54,176 nucleotides of DNA from Candidatus Electrothrix aarhusensis (GTDB lineage Bacteria; Desulfobacterota; Desulfobulbia; Desulfobulbales; Desulfobulbaceae): NCBI GenBank assembly GCA_004028505.1, contig MTKO01000067.1:1-54176 (forward strand). The letters are read 5' to 3'. The position numbers were made by a program, and so were the translations under genes. The notes below the pieces were generated by a model. It searched no databases and was not told where the DNA came from. It was given only the letters and a program-made list of their open reading frames with translations. Positions 45,501 to 53,890 of the stretch are shown one piece after another (the first letter of the stretch is position 1; each line of letters begins with the position of its first letter).

Positions 45501-47642
45501 TCCATGCGGTTTGAGAAACAAAATACTCGGCTTGCCGTCATCTTTCCGGGGAAGAGTTCGCTGATCAGGTGTTTGACAGGCGGTTCTGAGGATAAAGCAG
45601 AACCGCTGAAGCAGTTCTCCCTCATTCGCAAGCAGATGCTTTTTCAATTTGCGAAGAAATTCATCTGGATTGTCGCCCTGAAGCACAGCAGCAATGGTTT
45701 CATCCTGCCAATACCGCGCAACATCTTTGCCGGTCAATACGGAATAGACGAAATCCTCAACATCCTCGTCAAGCCTAAGTTTTTGGTGCAGCCACAAACG
45801 AAAGGCTCTGGTGATGGCAGGTTCATTGCCTATTTCAGCCAAGAAATCAGCTTGATTTCCAAGATTCTTCTGGAAATCCTCTTCGATATACCGTTCAAGT
45901 GCCCAATCTTCAAACACGTCATGCGCCGGACTGACAAGATGTTTCTTCGTGTCACGACGCACCAGATTGTCTCCTTCGAGCTTGAGCAGTACTTCACTGT
46001 CAAATCCTTTTTCCGGCACCCCGTAAACCATCTTTTTGGCCCGTTGTACCGCAAGATCAATAAAGGTCTGCCTGCGTTTGACAGGCATTCCATTTTCCCG
46101 TTCCTGCTCCTTAGCGATGACATGGTCCCAAGCAGCATCAATAAATTCTCTTTCACCTTGATCAGGAGAAAATCTCCCGCCATTGCCAAGCACTCGGAAT
46201 GCCAGCTCTGCGTAAAAAGGAGAATGCAGGAAGGTTTTGAGAGTCTTATTTTTAATAAGTTGCTGTAAAGAAACATGCTGTTGACAGAGACTTTGAACGT
46301 CTTCGTCAGTAAAGCCGTGCAGGACAAGCGAGGTGAAATTTATTTCGGAAGGCTGAAGATAGTGAAAAACAATCTGCTGGTACGCATAATCACGGCAGGT
46401 GGCGATCACTGTCCAGCCATACTGTTTTTTCAGAAATTGGAGCAGGTCGTTGAAGGCTGATGTGCGGGACAGTTCAAGAAGTTTTTCCAGCGATTCAATC
46501 AACAGGTATTTCTTAGGCACCAGGGCAAAGCCAGCTTCAAGATCAGCAAGAGAGCTTTGCAGACCAATGGCTGAAAATACATTATCCAGATGCGGCTTGT
46601 CTAAGTCTTCAGTGCGCAGGCAGAAAATTGGTGCATTTTCACTTGCAGCATCGGCAAAGCTGCGTATCAGGCTCGACTTACCGGCACCGCGTTCACCGGA
46701 GACGAGAACAAAACCAGATGATTCGCTGCAATCAAAAAGCTGGGCAAGCGAATCAGTCTGCGGGATATGCACCGCGCCAACCTTGGTTCTGATATTTTGT
46801 AAAATATACTCGCCATGATCTTTGAGTTTGTTAAGATCAGCCCGCCAACCTGAAAAATCAGCCGTGCTGAATGCTGAAGTAATTTCTTCCGGCAGCGTTT
46901 CAAGCGTGACAGTGCCCGCATTCTGATTCGCTGTTTGCACAGCATCAAGGATTTTTGTCCACAAAGAAGACGGCTCGCCCTTTGTGTACTGGGCAATTAG
47001 GGAAAGCAGCAGGGAACGTGTCCCGCCGGATTCCTGGTCTAAGTCATAGCCGATCAAATGAAAGGACTTTAAGAAACTCCACAACTGCTGCTCAGAAATA
47101 TCTGCGCCATTTGCTTCAGTTAGAACTGTCCTGAAGACCTCTATCTTGGCTTTTTTTTCTTTGCTGGCAAATCCTGGTTTGTTGATTTTAAGGAAAAATT
47201 CCGCTTCATTTTCACAGTACCGCGCCCACTCAAGAACAGGGCGCACATGGTTAATGTCATCGGAATCCAGCGGGCCGGTGATCAGGGCAAAAGAGTCCTT
47301 TAGTGGATTGAACAAGGACTTGTTTTTAAAATCATTCCAAGCACGATGAACTGTTTTGACAAAATTTCTATTACCTTTCGTGATGCTGACATCATGTTTT
47401 ATTTGCGCAAGCAGCTTCGCCTCTTTCTCACCCAGCTTGGTAAAGGCAATAAAGTCATCGGTCTCAAAACCGGCATAACTCCCTTGCAGCTTCAGCTTAA
47501 TAATGGGAAAAGGCGGCAGACAGGGCGCAACGCGGCCAGAGAGCATCAGCACAACAAAGGCGGCTTGAACCCGTGTTTCAAAAATAGTGCCTAAACCTCC
47601 TTCGGAGGTGGGATTGCTTTGCTTTTTTTCTTTGCCAGGCAT
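42582..47642 (-). CDS. Avs-like defence protein: nuclease domain plus STAND ATPase
   Basis: A 1686-residue protein. Residues ~15-120 look like a Cap4/DUF4297-type PD-(D/E)XK nuclease: GGLGTIFETRVQAAFVVLML with Glu, FETDDFIAF with Asp, and LLAQIKHD with the Q-x-K. The STAND module follows at ~300-480, with Walker A GERGAGKSSLIRSF, a Walker B-like KYLLIESLEKLL that lacks the usual Asp pair, and sensor-like VIATCRDYAYQQ. The remaining ~1100 residues are helical, without clear TPR consensus, and would be the sensor. Nuclease-STAND-sensor architecture is that of Avs proteins, which detect phage proteins. The subtype cannot be assigned by eye. It is a single-gene system beside vapBC. Confidence 0.78.
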   Translation of the reverse strand: MPGKEKKQSNPTSEGGLGTIFETRVQAAFVVLMLSGRVAPCLPPFPIIKLKLQGSYAGFETDDFIAFTKLGEKEAKLLAQIKHDVSITKGNRNFVKTVHRAWNDFKNKSLFNPLKDSFALITGPLDSDDINHVRPVLEWARYCENEAEFFLKINKPGFASKEKKAKIEVFRTVLTEANGADISEQQLWSFLKSFHLIGYDLDQESGGTRSLLLSLIAQYTKGEPSSLWTKILDAVQTANQNAGTVTLETLPEEITSAFSTADFSGWRADLNKLKDHGEYILQNIRTKVGAVHIPQTDSLAQLFDCSESSGFVLVSGERGAGKSSLIRSFADAASENAPIFCLRTEDLDKPHLDNVFSAIGLQSSLADLEAGFALVPKKYLLIESLEKLLELSRTSAFNDLLQFLKKQYGWTVIATCRDYAYQQIVFHYLQPSEINFTSLVLHGFTDEDVQSLCQQHVSLQQLIKNKTLKTFLHSPFYAELAFRVLGNGGRFSPDQGEREFIDAAWDHVIAKEQERENGMPVKRRQTFIDLAVQRAKKMVYGVPEKGFDSEVLLKLEGDNLVRRDTKKHLVSPAHDVFEDWALERYIEEDFQKNLGNQADFLAEIGNEPAITRAFRLWLHQKLRLDEDVEDFVYSVLTGKDVARYWQDETIAAVLQGDNPDEFLRKLKKHLLANEGELLQRFCFILRTACQTPDQRTLPRKDDGKPSILFLKPHGNGWQALICFLFNNKDNFPYTFRPHIAAVLKGWAGLLRADELLPVPAHEVGLLALYLLNDIKKSHGRDDGRKEIIRIIIKTSSAILEEFAALVETDILATSRGTDRPPYADDFCELIFSFIESAFVCAHHPDLLIKLAYSEWFVSEQRHTDGPRFTHPTDRRERFGLHEFNRNFLSASGVTGPFRHLLNHHPAKAIDFIIDICNRAVEKYAHTGYIRHQNDEFSAPVIEQVEIQLNDSATVKQYCSGSFWIAYRGISEVPPLLECALMALENWLIVYTEHVDTIAVERIFDHILRNSNSVMPTAVLASVATGFPNKAGKAALPFLKIPELYSLDRGRFVHERGGRIMFPSLGVEPLADFYTEERRAAALRPWRKEHLETLVTRLQFSKLRETALSAVDKIRSFLPDSKDIRFLLHRIDSRRWKPIQDKKNNKIVFEPEELEPDLEKTQRQTQETMQVCNRFSALFSWADKKFKRESSDHEFYQTWNQALEEAKELHKIFEKESAFFIHHGGVGPIVAAAVFIRDYSNELSKGDLSWCVTLISQTIKSNADTDHYLDLKDVIYHDGSVAAANILPVLLGIIPDDKQLEIKILIVTALTHAEEKVRCMATNGIREHLWQRNTEFAEKYIAGAIKYARFEKENELEARRIYSGASEGREQWLAKKDAFRDQFARGALGNELEQITFATHSSWCILSPCLMIPDGSREPEHVALFSQMLWLFFAVEQNQKKYYQDQDNTLKIDTDISFGFIQRFATYLFPLHSSNFHDYIDLLKTGCETAPGFTYSVLLHIALTSEQQEKKEIYWQLWGQLSETVQQIALKKADDNSSDSQQGEIRKLIRGMLHADTPWQKLDYENQEMTLGKDLLLEFAENAGRNQDVFEALASLLYHFPKIFLEEGIHLLARHQGEVKDNHLISYRDTAFYLENAIQRFLQLDHPGPLPRKMHESCFILLNALVETASSRAYYLREHLIRSRKIL

Positions 47643-47704
47643 ATTTTTGAAATTGTTTTCTTATTTTGAGAGATAGCTGTTTTTTGTTAATACCAAACGT
47701 GACG

Positions 47705-48469
47705 TTACTTGATGCCGACATAGATAGACACAATCCCCAAGGTCAGTTTCTTACGTTCCACCTTGATAAAGCCTGCCTCTCGCATCAGAGCAAGCAGCTC
47801 CTCAGGTTCATAAAACAAAGCAATGGATTGGGCAAGATATTCGTACGCCTTTTTGTCATTTACGCAGATACCGGCAATGCGGGGCATGATATGATGCAGA
47901 TAGTAGGTATAGAGAGGTTTAAAGAGCATGTTGGTCGGGCGGGAAAACTCAAGGATCAGCAGCCTGCCGCTGGGTTGGAGAACCCGGTACATCTCCGTCA
48001 AATCCATCGGGATGTTAACAAGATTTCTGACGCCGAAAGCCACAGTGCAGCCGCAAAAGAGGTTTCCGTCTGCTGGGATGGCCTCTCCGTCTCCGCAGAT
48101 CGGAAAGATCCTTGGGTTGCACGGGTCATCCTGCAATTTTTTCACCCCTGCTTTGAGCATGTTCTCGCAGAAATCCATAGAGAAAACCTGCCGCTTTCCT
48201 GCCTGTCGGGCAAGTTCTCTGGACAGGGACATGGTTCCGGCACAGAGATCAAGCACCGGGCCTTCTGGGAAATCATTCAGCAGGCGACAGGTGCGCCAAC
48301 GCCAGCAGCGATCCACCAAAAGGGAAAGCAAGGAATTGAGGAAATCATATTTATGGCTGATAGAGGCAAAGGTTCTCCGCACATACTCTTTTTTCTCCTC
48401 AAGGGGGACCATTATTTGCTCGAAGATCAGAGGTGCAGGAGGTCGGGCCGGAAACGGCAAGAATGTCAT
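47705..48469 (-). CDS. menG: Demethylmenaquinone/ubiquinone methyltransferase
   Basis: A 254-residue UbiE/MenG-type C-methyltransferase. SAM-binding motif I is VLDLCAGTMSLSREL, and the family signatures RRTFASISHKYDFLN and AFGVRNLVNI are present. With mqnA beside it and no ubiquinone genes, demethylmenaquinone is the likely substrate. The ATG at 48469 overlaps the mqnA stop as ATGA, which supports this start over the internal ATG at 48412. The C-terminus (TLGIVSIYVGIK) is normal. Confidence 0.9.
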   Translation of the reverse strand: MTFLPFPARPPAPLIFEQIMVPLEEKKEYVRRTFASISHKYDFLNSLLSLLVDRCWRWRTCRLLNDFPEGPVLDLCAGTMSLSRELARQAGKRQVFSMDFCENMLKAGVKKLQDDPCNPRIFPICGDGEAIPADGNLFCGCTVAFGVRNLVNIPMDLTEMYRVLQPSGRLLILEFSRPTNMLFKPLYTYYLHHIMPRIAGICVNDKKAYEYLAQSIALFYEPEELLALMREAGFIKVERKKLTLGIVSIYVGIK

Positions 48470-49326
48470 CGAAAAATCTTCAGAGGCAGAGCCTTGGCAG
48501 ATGCTGCTCCGTGGCGAATGAGGCGGCTGAAGAATTCCTCCAGGGCCTCTAACTTTGCCGGGGAAAGATCATATTCCATAGCTTGGAGATAATGGAGACA
48601 GGCAGTCGGATCCATAGGGATACGGTGGGCCGCTCGTTCAGAGATCTCCGGCAGACGCTTTCGACCCTGATCACGACAGGAAAGCAGGGTCTGATGCAAG
48701 TCCCTTGCGGTGTCTTCCGCTGTTGCGAGAAAATCCTCACGCACAGCGCAGACGGAAAAGACAAAGGGCAGACCGGTTTGTTGATGCCAGAATTCAGCCA
48801 GGTCAATCTGAACAGGGTAGGGCGAGTTGGTCTCTGTTGCCAGACGCAGGGCCTCATCGCCGATGGCAAGCACGGCTGCCGGTTCGTTGGCAGGCTCGCG
48901 GGCACCGAACACCTCGCCGCTGGTATATTCGGGTTTAACCAAGAAAAAATCTTCCAGAATAATGCGCAACAGCCAGACCGAGGTGTCGGACTGACCGGTC
49001 ATGAGCATCTGCTTGCCCTCCAGCTCCTCCGGCGGAACCGAGGAGAACATGAAGACACTGCCTACCGGCCCGGTGGCAGAGATGGAGAGGTCAGCCATGA
49101 TCCGGTACTGCTCGGGTCGAGCCGCATACTCGTAGGAGGAGACAAAACCGAGGTCAAGCTCACCGGCAGCCAGCAGCTGATTGAGCTGCGCAGGCGGGGC
49201 CTCGGTCACGGGCCAGTCCGGGCGTTGCACCTGCTCTTTCCATACCTCGTAGATAGGAGCGGTGTTGATGTAGTTGACCATGCCTAAGCGTGCCAGAGCT
49301 TTTTTCATGCTACTCATCTTTGACAA
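48466..49326 (-). CDS. mqnA: Chorismate dehydratase MqnA (futalosine pathway)
   Basis: MqnA turns chorismate into 3-enolpyruvylbenzoate, the first step of menaquinone synthesis by the futalosine route. The 286-residue protein shows LGMVNYINTAPIYEVW, ELDLGFVSSYEYA, and TGQSDTSVWLLRIIL, all typical. YPVQIDLAEFWHQQTGLPFVF follows in the second half. The first start is at 49326; MKKALARLGMVNY at 49308 is an alternative, just before the stop of the upstream gene at 49310. It overlaps menG by four bases, so the two form an operon. Confidence 0.93.
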   Translation of the reverse strand: MSKMSSMKKALARLGMVNYINTAPIYEVWKEQVQRPDWPVTEAPPAQLNQLLAAGELDLGFVSSYEYAARPEQYRIMADLSISATGPVGSVFMFSSVPPEELEGKQMLMTGQSDTSVWLLRIILEDFFLVKPEYTSGEVFGAREPANEPAAVLAIGDEALRLATETNSPYPVQIDLAEFWHQQTGLPFVFSVCAVREDFLATAEDTARDLHQTLLSCRDQGRKRLPEISERAAHRIPMDPTACLHYLQAMEYDLSPAKLEALEEFFSRLIRHGAASAKALPLKIFR

Positions 49327-50890
49327 ACTGCATCTGTTCCTGGATCACCTCAAGCCATTGCCCCTGATTTTTGCTGTCCACCCAGATCGGCAGGTTGGTC
49401 GCCGCATCAGTGATAACAATTTCAGGGATACTGCCCGCCAAACCGCCCTCCTCATTGACGGTGGCCACGGTGGTCAGCCAGAACAGCCTGCGCTTGCCGT
49501 CAATATCTTTGATATAGGGCCTGTTCTCTACCGGCTGGTTTTTTGACCAATCATAGTTTTTCTTGCTCTCCATCACTTTGGTGGCAATGGCCGAGGCCCC
49601 GGTGAGGCTTTCTTTTTTCTTGGAATGATCATAAATATAGATTTTTTCATCCCTGCCGTCACTGGCGATAAAAAGGGAAAGGCTCAGACCGTGCTTGCGC
49701 TCGTCATAGGGTTCCAGGCCGAAATAATGAAACAGGCCGTCTTTCTTATCCACACCTTGAAAGAGCAGCACATAGGGCATTGCATTATGGTTGCCCAGCA
49801 TCTTGGGAATGCGGATGTCGCCATCGTGATAACTTTTTATAGGGTTTAAGAAACCTTTTTGAAATTTAAACGATTCGGCGATACTGCGCGAGGCGGGGTA
49901 GGGGATGAGGTTCTGTCCCTTGAGATAAGGATGATCAGCGATGTGTTCAGCCGGGATAAACTCACCCAGCCCGAAAAGGAGGCGTTTGAGGAAGGTCGAA
50001 AAAGCCGAGCTGTTTGGCTGGCTCTGGCGGATGATATGCACCCCGGCAAATTCGATATGGGGAAAGAGTACCCCTTTGTAGCGAGCAAGGGAAACCAGTT
50101 GCAGCCAGTTCCCCTTGCCGTCCGGCACCACTTTGACATTGGTTGGGAAGTAACTGAAATATTTTAACGGGCCAAGAGATTTAACAGCATTGCTCTTCAC
50201 GTTTTTTGAAAACAGGAGATGTTCACCCGTGGAAAAATGGACCTTTTCCCGTTCAGAGAAATCCGGCGAGGCAGAGCTCGCTGAGATGACGAACAGCTCC
50301 TCAATCCTGCCTTTGAACAATTTCTGACCGAGATAGGTGGGGAAAATCTCCATAGCCCATTTTTGCTTGCCGTCGGCCAGAATCAGATCAGGAATCGTCA
50401 CCGATTCGGTTTCATTGATTTTTTCGCTGGCCTGCACATAGATGGAATCTAAGGGCTGGACTCGTTCTGATCGGGTGAGCGGCAGCTCGTGCAACTCGAC
50501 AATATTCAAGGACTGGTATCTGAAATAGGCAGCCAGATATTTCGGCGCATCGCTGAGAACATAGATTGTCAGGCAGGCAAAAATAATCAGGGAAAGGGGC
50601 ATTACAATTTTTAGCCTGATCTTTATCTTTATGAGGATCGCCAATATAATGAAATAAACAGTCAGCACGATAAAGGCAAAGCTGTATTCTCGCAGGGTGA
50701 GAAAGAAGGGCTGCCAAACGGCCCGGAAGAGAACAAGCAGGATCAGCAAAGCGACGGCAGCAAAGATAAATTTGCCCTTATTCCTCCTGAAGAATCCGCT
50801 GATCCGAGTGGATATTTTGTCTTTTGCCACTGCAAACCAGCTCTCCTCCTGCACATTCTCCATGTTCTGGATGTTCTGCTGTTCCGGCAT
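49310..50890 (-). CDS. Membrane protein of unknown function
   Basis: A 526-residue protein that I do not recognise. Three transmembrane helices lie near the N-terminus (~40-58, ~68-89, ~93-112). A large domain of ~410 residues follows, probably on the outer face of the inner membrane. It contains beta-rich segments such as WLQLVSLARYKGVLFPHIEF and LIPYPASRSIAESF, and ends near WVDSKNQGQWLEVIQE. No catalytic motif is obvious. Its end overlaps the mqnA start by 17 bp and its start overlaps the stop of the small membrane gene upstream, so the four genes 51500-47705 look like one transcript. Confidence 0.7.
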   Translation of the reverse strand: MPEQQNIQNMENVQEESWFAVAKDKISTRISGFFRRNKGKFIFAAVALLILLVLFRAVWQPFFLTLREYSFAFIVLTVYFIILAILIKIKIRLKIVMPLSLIIFACLTIYVLSDAPKYLAAYFRYQSLNIVELHELPLTRSERVQPLDSIYVQASEKINETESVTIPDLILADGKQKWAMEIFPTYLGQKLFKGRIEELFVISASSASPDFSEREKVHFSTGEHLLFSKNVKSNAVKSLGPLKYFSYFPTNVKVVPDGKGNWLQLVSLARYKGVLFPHIEFAGVHIIRQSQPNSSAFSTFLKRLLFGLGEFIPAEHIADHPYLKGQNLIPYPASRSIAESFKFQKGFLNPIKSYHDGDIRIPKMLGNHNAMPYVLLFQGVDKKDGLFHYFGLEPYDERKHGLSLSLFIASDGRDEKIYIYDHSKKKESLTGASAIATKVMESKKNYDWSKNQPVENRPYIKDIDGKRRLFWLTTVATVNEEGGLAGSIPEIVITDAATNLPIWVDSKNQGQWLEVIQEQMQFVKDE

Positions 50891-51500
50891 TACTTCTTCC
50901 CCTTTTGAAATTCGCGCAGAGCGGCCAAGGCCTCTTGATCCTCTTTCGCCTGTTGGTCCGCCGCTGTGTTGCTGCTTCCGGTATCGGCATCACCGCTCTT
51001 CTTCGGCTCCGCTTCCTCTGGCGAGGAAAAACTGTGCCGCAAGGAATCCTCCACAGTGTCTTTGACCTCATCAAAGGAACGCTGCATTTCTTCTATCGGA
51101 TCAATTTTGCCCGTGCTGATATCATCAAGGTGGTCACGGTTTTGCTGAACGCTTTCGAGAAAAATGCCATCAGCACCCCACCGAACCAAAATCCCAGAAA
51201 AACCGTGGGGGTTCCGAGGAACAGGAGGACAATCTTGATCCCGAAGCCAAGGGTGTTGAATTTCCAGACAATCAGACTGAGAATGAGGTCAAAGACAAAC
51301 GCGGCGGTCAGCCGGGTACCGAGGCTCTGGTTATAGATAAATCCTTTGGTTACTTCGGCCTCGGTGATTTCCTGGCGATGGCCTACATTATAGAGGAGGA
51401 GGTAGAGCTTTCTCAGAAAGAATTTTCCTTTTTTATCCAGGAGGTAAAACTGTGAGGCCAGGATGAAATAGACCAGCAGCCAGATGTATAGGGTGTCCAT
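50890..51500 (-). CDS. Small membrane protein with acidic tail, frameshifted
   Basis: Two frames, 51093-51500 and 50890-51189, belong together. The first gives three hydrophobic helices (IWLLVYFILASQFYLL, LTAAFVFDLILSLIVW, IVLLFLGTPTVFLGFWFGGV) and ends out of frame. The second gives HLDDISTGKIDPIEEMQRSF and an acidic, Ser/Ala/Glu-rich tail. Adding one G near 51135 (GTGACC to GTGGACC on the coding strand) joins FSKTV to DHLDDIS and makes a protein of about 202 residues. I do not recognise the family. It probably works with the 526-aa membrane protein that starts at its stop codon. Confidence 0.65.
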
Positions 51501-51555
51501 CTTTTTTTTCCTATGTCAGATTTTTTGCCGCCTTTGTAAAAGCGAGTAACGCACA

Positions 51556-53280
51556 TCACCCAGCCTCAAATACCCGAAAGCCCTGATTGCCAAAACAGTA
51601 AATCACAAAGAGGGAAATGTGGGCCTCCGGGTATTCCTCCTGCAATCCCTCAGCATAACCGGTGACTTGTTCCATATCTTGAGACCGGAGCTGAAAATCA
51701 GAGATACTTGTTTTGAATTTGCTGAATTCGGTATTGGAAAAGTACTTAAATTCAATCACCCAGCGCAGGCCCGCGTAGATTTCATTATACTTGCCCACAA
51801 ATTCCAGATCGCTACGACCTTTGGGGTAGGAACGCTCCACATGCCAGGTGAACCAGCGGGAAAGGTAGCGGCTGCACAGTTCGTAAAAGGTAGTGCGGTA
51901 GAAGTTCTCGTTGACCTGCTGGAAAATCGCCTCGGGCAGCTGAGAAACATATTCCTGCCAATAACCAGCAAAGAGCGGCTCCAGTTCCGGTTTATTGGAA
52001 AAGGCCTGCATGAATTCGGTGTAGCGGGTGGAAACGTCGATGCGGTGAATTTCGTTGAAATACTCGGTAAAGATTCGCCGCATGTTCAGGTTGGGCAGCT
52101 GAAGAAAATACTCGTCTTTCCGGGTCAGCATGCCTAGGTAGAAAAAAGAGATCGGGAAAAACCCCTTTTCAAAGAACTGGTGCATGTTGAATTTTTCCAT
52201 CAGCATGACATCGTCGTAGTGGATGCTGCCGTGGACAGTCAAACGGTCCACAAACTCCTCGGTCAGCTGCGGATTGGAGGCGGTCAGGCGGCGAACCCAG
52301 GAGATATCGGTTTTCAGATTCAGGTCGGTCAGGTGTTTAGGCATGGTCTGATAATCCTGAAACCAATTGAGGAAATACATCACCGAGGTGGAGTTGTACA
52401 CGCCGTCTGCTCCTGGTCGGACAAAGGAGTAGCCGTTATACTGGTTCTTGACCACAGCCCCGACTTCCTGGCGGCTGGCCGGGTCAATGCCGTGATCTTG
52501 ATAGACCGCATCCAGCAACTTGTCCATCTCTTCCTGGGTAAAGCCCAGCATATGCTCAAACCGGGGGTGCAGGGTGATGAAGTTTGCCACGTTAAAACCC
52601 GAGGCCATATCATCCATAGTGATGGGCAATACCCCGGTGATAAAGACGTTACGGATGGTGCTGTTTTCCCGACCTGCCTTCAGGGCCTTGAAAAAGGTTT
52701 TCATGAAGCCGTCATCCGCTGTCAATTCCCGGTACAGCCGGTCCTGGTGGGAGACCACCAGCTGATTGGCAAAATTGTCGTATTCATCAATGATGATGAA
52801 CAAGGGCGGCAGGCATTTTTTCTTCAGATAGCGCAGGATTGCGGTCAGGTTCTCCGCCACCGGGGCATCCATGATAACTTCCGGCATCTCCGCCAGCAGG
52901 GAGGGATAGAAATCCCGCAGGGCATCAAGTTCGCCATTACAATACTGCTGAAAATTGCGTTCGATTCGCTGGATATCTTTGTTCAATTCAATCAGGGAAA
53001 AATTCAGAGACAGGATCATGCAGCTGTTTTGGTTGCCCGTCGGGTGCTGGCCGATCCAGGTATGGCTGAACAGCTCCTCGAATTCGTCTGCGCAGTTGAG
53101 GTCGTAATAATGGCGGAGGATGGAGCAGAGCAGGGTCTTGCCGAAACGCCTAGGACGGAGGAAAACCGGGTTGGCTACCCTTTCCAGTCGTTTGATATAT
53201 TGAGTTTTATCGACAAAATAGCCCTTGTTGCGGACAATGGTTGGGTAATGGGCTTCGCTGTAGAGAACTCGTCGTTTCAT
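51556..53280 (-). CDS. AAA-ATPase-like protein with C-terminal PD-(D/E)XK domain
   Basis: A 574-residue member of the AAA-ATPase-like (PF09820-type) plus PDDEXK_9-type family. It begins with YFVDKTQYIKRLE, then FLRPRRFGKTLLCSIL as the P-loop and FIIIDEYDNFANQL as Walker B. The middle region (TGVLPITMDDMASGFN) is typical. The nuclease-like end has GRSDLEFVG and WVIEFKYF, the D and E-x-K positions. These genes are common in many copies in gut, host-associated and sulfate-reducing bacteria, and are thought to be mobile or defence-related. The function is unproven. It is intact, unlike the related remnant at 13883. Confidence 0.85.
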   Translation of the reverse strand: MKRRVLYSEAHYPTIVRNKGYFVDKTQYIKRLERVANPVFLRPRRFGKTLLCSILRHYYDLNCADEFEELFSHTWIGQHPTGNQNSCMILSLNFSLIELNKDIQRIERNFQQYCNGELDALRDFYPSLLAEMPEVIMDAPVAENLTAILRYLKKKCLPPLFIIIDEYDNFANQLVVSHQDRLYRELTADDGFMKTFFKALKAGRENSTIRNVFITGVLPITMDDMASGFNVANFITLHPRFEHMLGFTQEEMDKLLDAVYQDHGIDPASRQEVGAVVKNQYNGYSFVRPGADGVYNSTSVMYFLNWFQDYQTMPKHLTDLNLKTDISWVRRLTASNPQLTEEFVDRLTVHGSIHYDDVMLMEKFNMHQFFEKGFFPISFFYLGMLTRKDEYFLQLPNLNMRRIFTEYFNEIHRIDVSTRYTEFMQAFSNKPELEPLFAGYWQEYVSQLPEAIFQQVNENFYRTTFYELCSRYLSRWFTWHVERSYPKGRSDLEFVGKYNEIYAGLRWVIEFKYFSNTEFSKFKTSISDFQLRSQDMEQVTGYAEGLQEEYPEAHISLFVIYCFGNQGFRVFEAG

Positions 53281-53890
53281 GGTCTTGTCATGTATTGGCT
53301 TGTCGGTGGTTCACGTATCTTGAAGGACTTTTTCGGAAGGATACCCTGATGCTTACTTGCTGTTCAAGTACATATAATACACAGGTGTGGCTTGTTTGTC
53401 AGGTCGGATAAGGGGTGTTCGGGGAAAATGATGCTTTTTTGAGAGGATTGCTGTCTGATGATTGATGTTTTTCGTTTCTCGTCATGTCGGAATATGTTAG
53501 TATGTGTCTGCCTTCAGGGTGTTGTTGGTGGAAAAAACGTTCATTAATGACTGGTGGAGATGATAGAGCAGGTGGTTTGTGTCTGCTGAGAGAAGGGAAA
53601 AACTCGACCGACCATCAAATTTTTCTAGGCGGATTTTCTCTGTTGTCATTATTCGTCATGATTGAAAAGATGCGTTTATCCTTTTGAATTTTCAGGAGAA
53701 AATCTTTTAAAAATGACTCGAAATTCAACTTTTAATACTGATTATGACAAAAGAGTCACGATGTCGTGCATCGCGTTGTATTACCGTCTGTAATGCCAAT
53801 TCAAAAAAGACAACTTCCAAAACCCGTTTTGATGGTAAAATTTTACTTGCTTAATCTGCTGAATCTATTATCGTTTGAAGCAAGGCCGCT
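53281..53890. promoter_or_regulatory. Gene-free stretch, probable CRISPR leader at its right end
   Basis: No gene is supported in these 610 bp; a 67-codon frame at 53484 has no ribosome site or recognisable product. The last ~150 bp before the first repeat are AT-rich and without open frames, as expected for a CRISPR leader. The leader side is inferred from the repeat orientation: the repeat ends ATTAAGAC, similar to the usual AUUGAAAC-type 3' handle, so transcription would run left to right. Confidence 0.4.

Noticed and set aside
45360..46268. 302-codon frame opposite the Avs-like gene
   Set aside because: It lies wholly inside the 1686-codon minus-strand frame with STAND motifs, with no ribosome site or family of its own.
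52180..53349. 389-codon frame opposite the AAA-ATPase-like gene
   Set aside because: It mirrors the minus-strand coding frame, which contains P-loop, Walker B and nuclease motifs. The plus-strand product has none.
53484..53687. 67-codon frame before the CRISPR array
   Set aside because: No ribosome site, no family, and it sits in the gene-poor stretch next to the likely leader.
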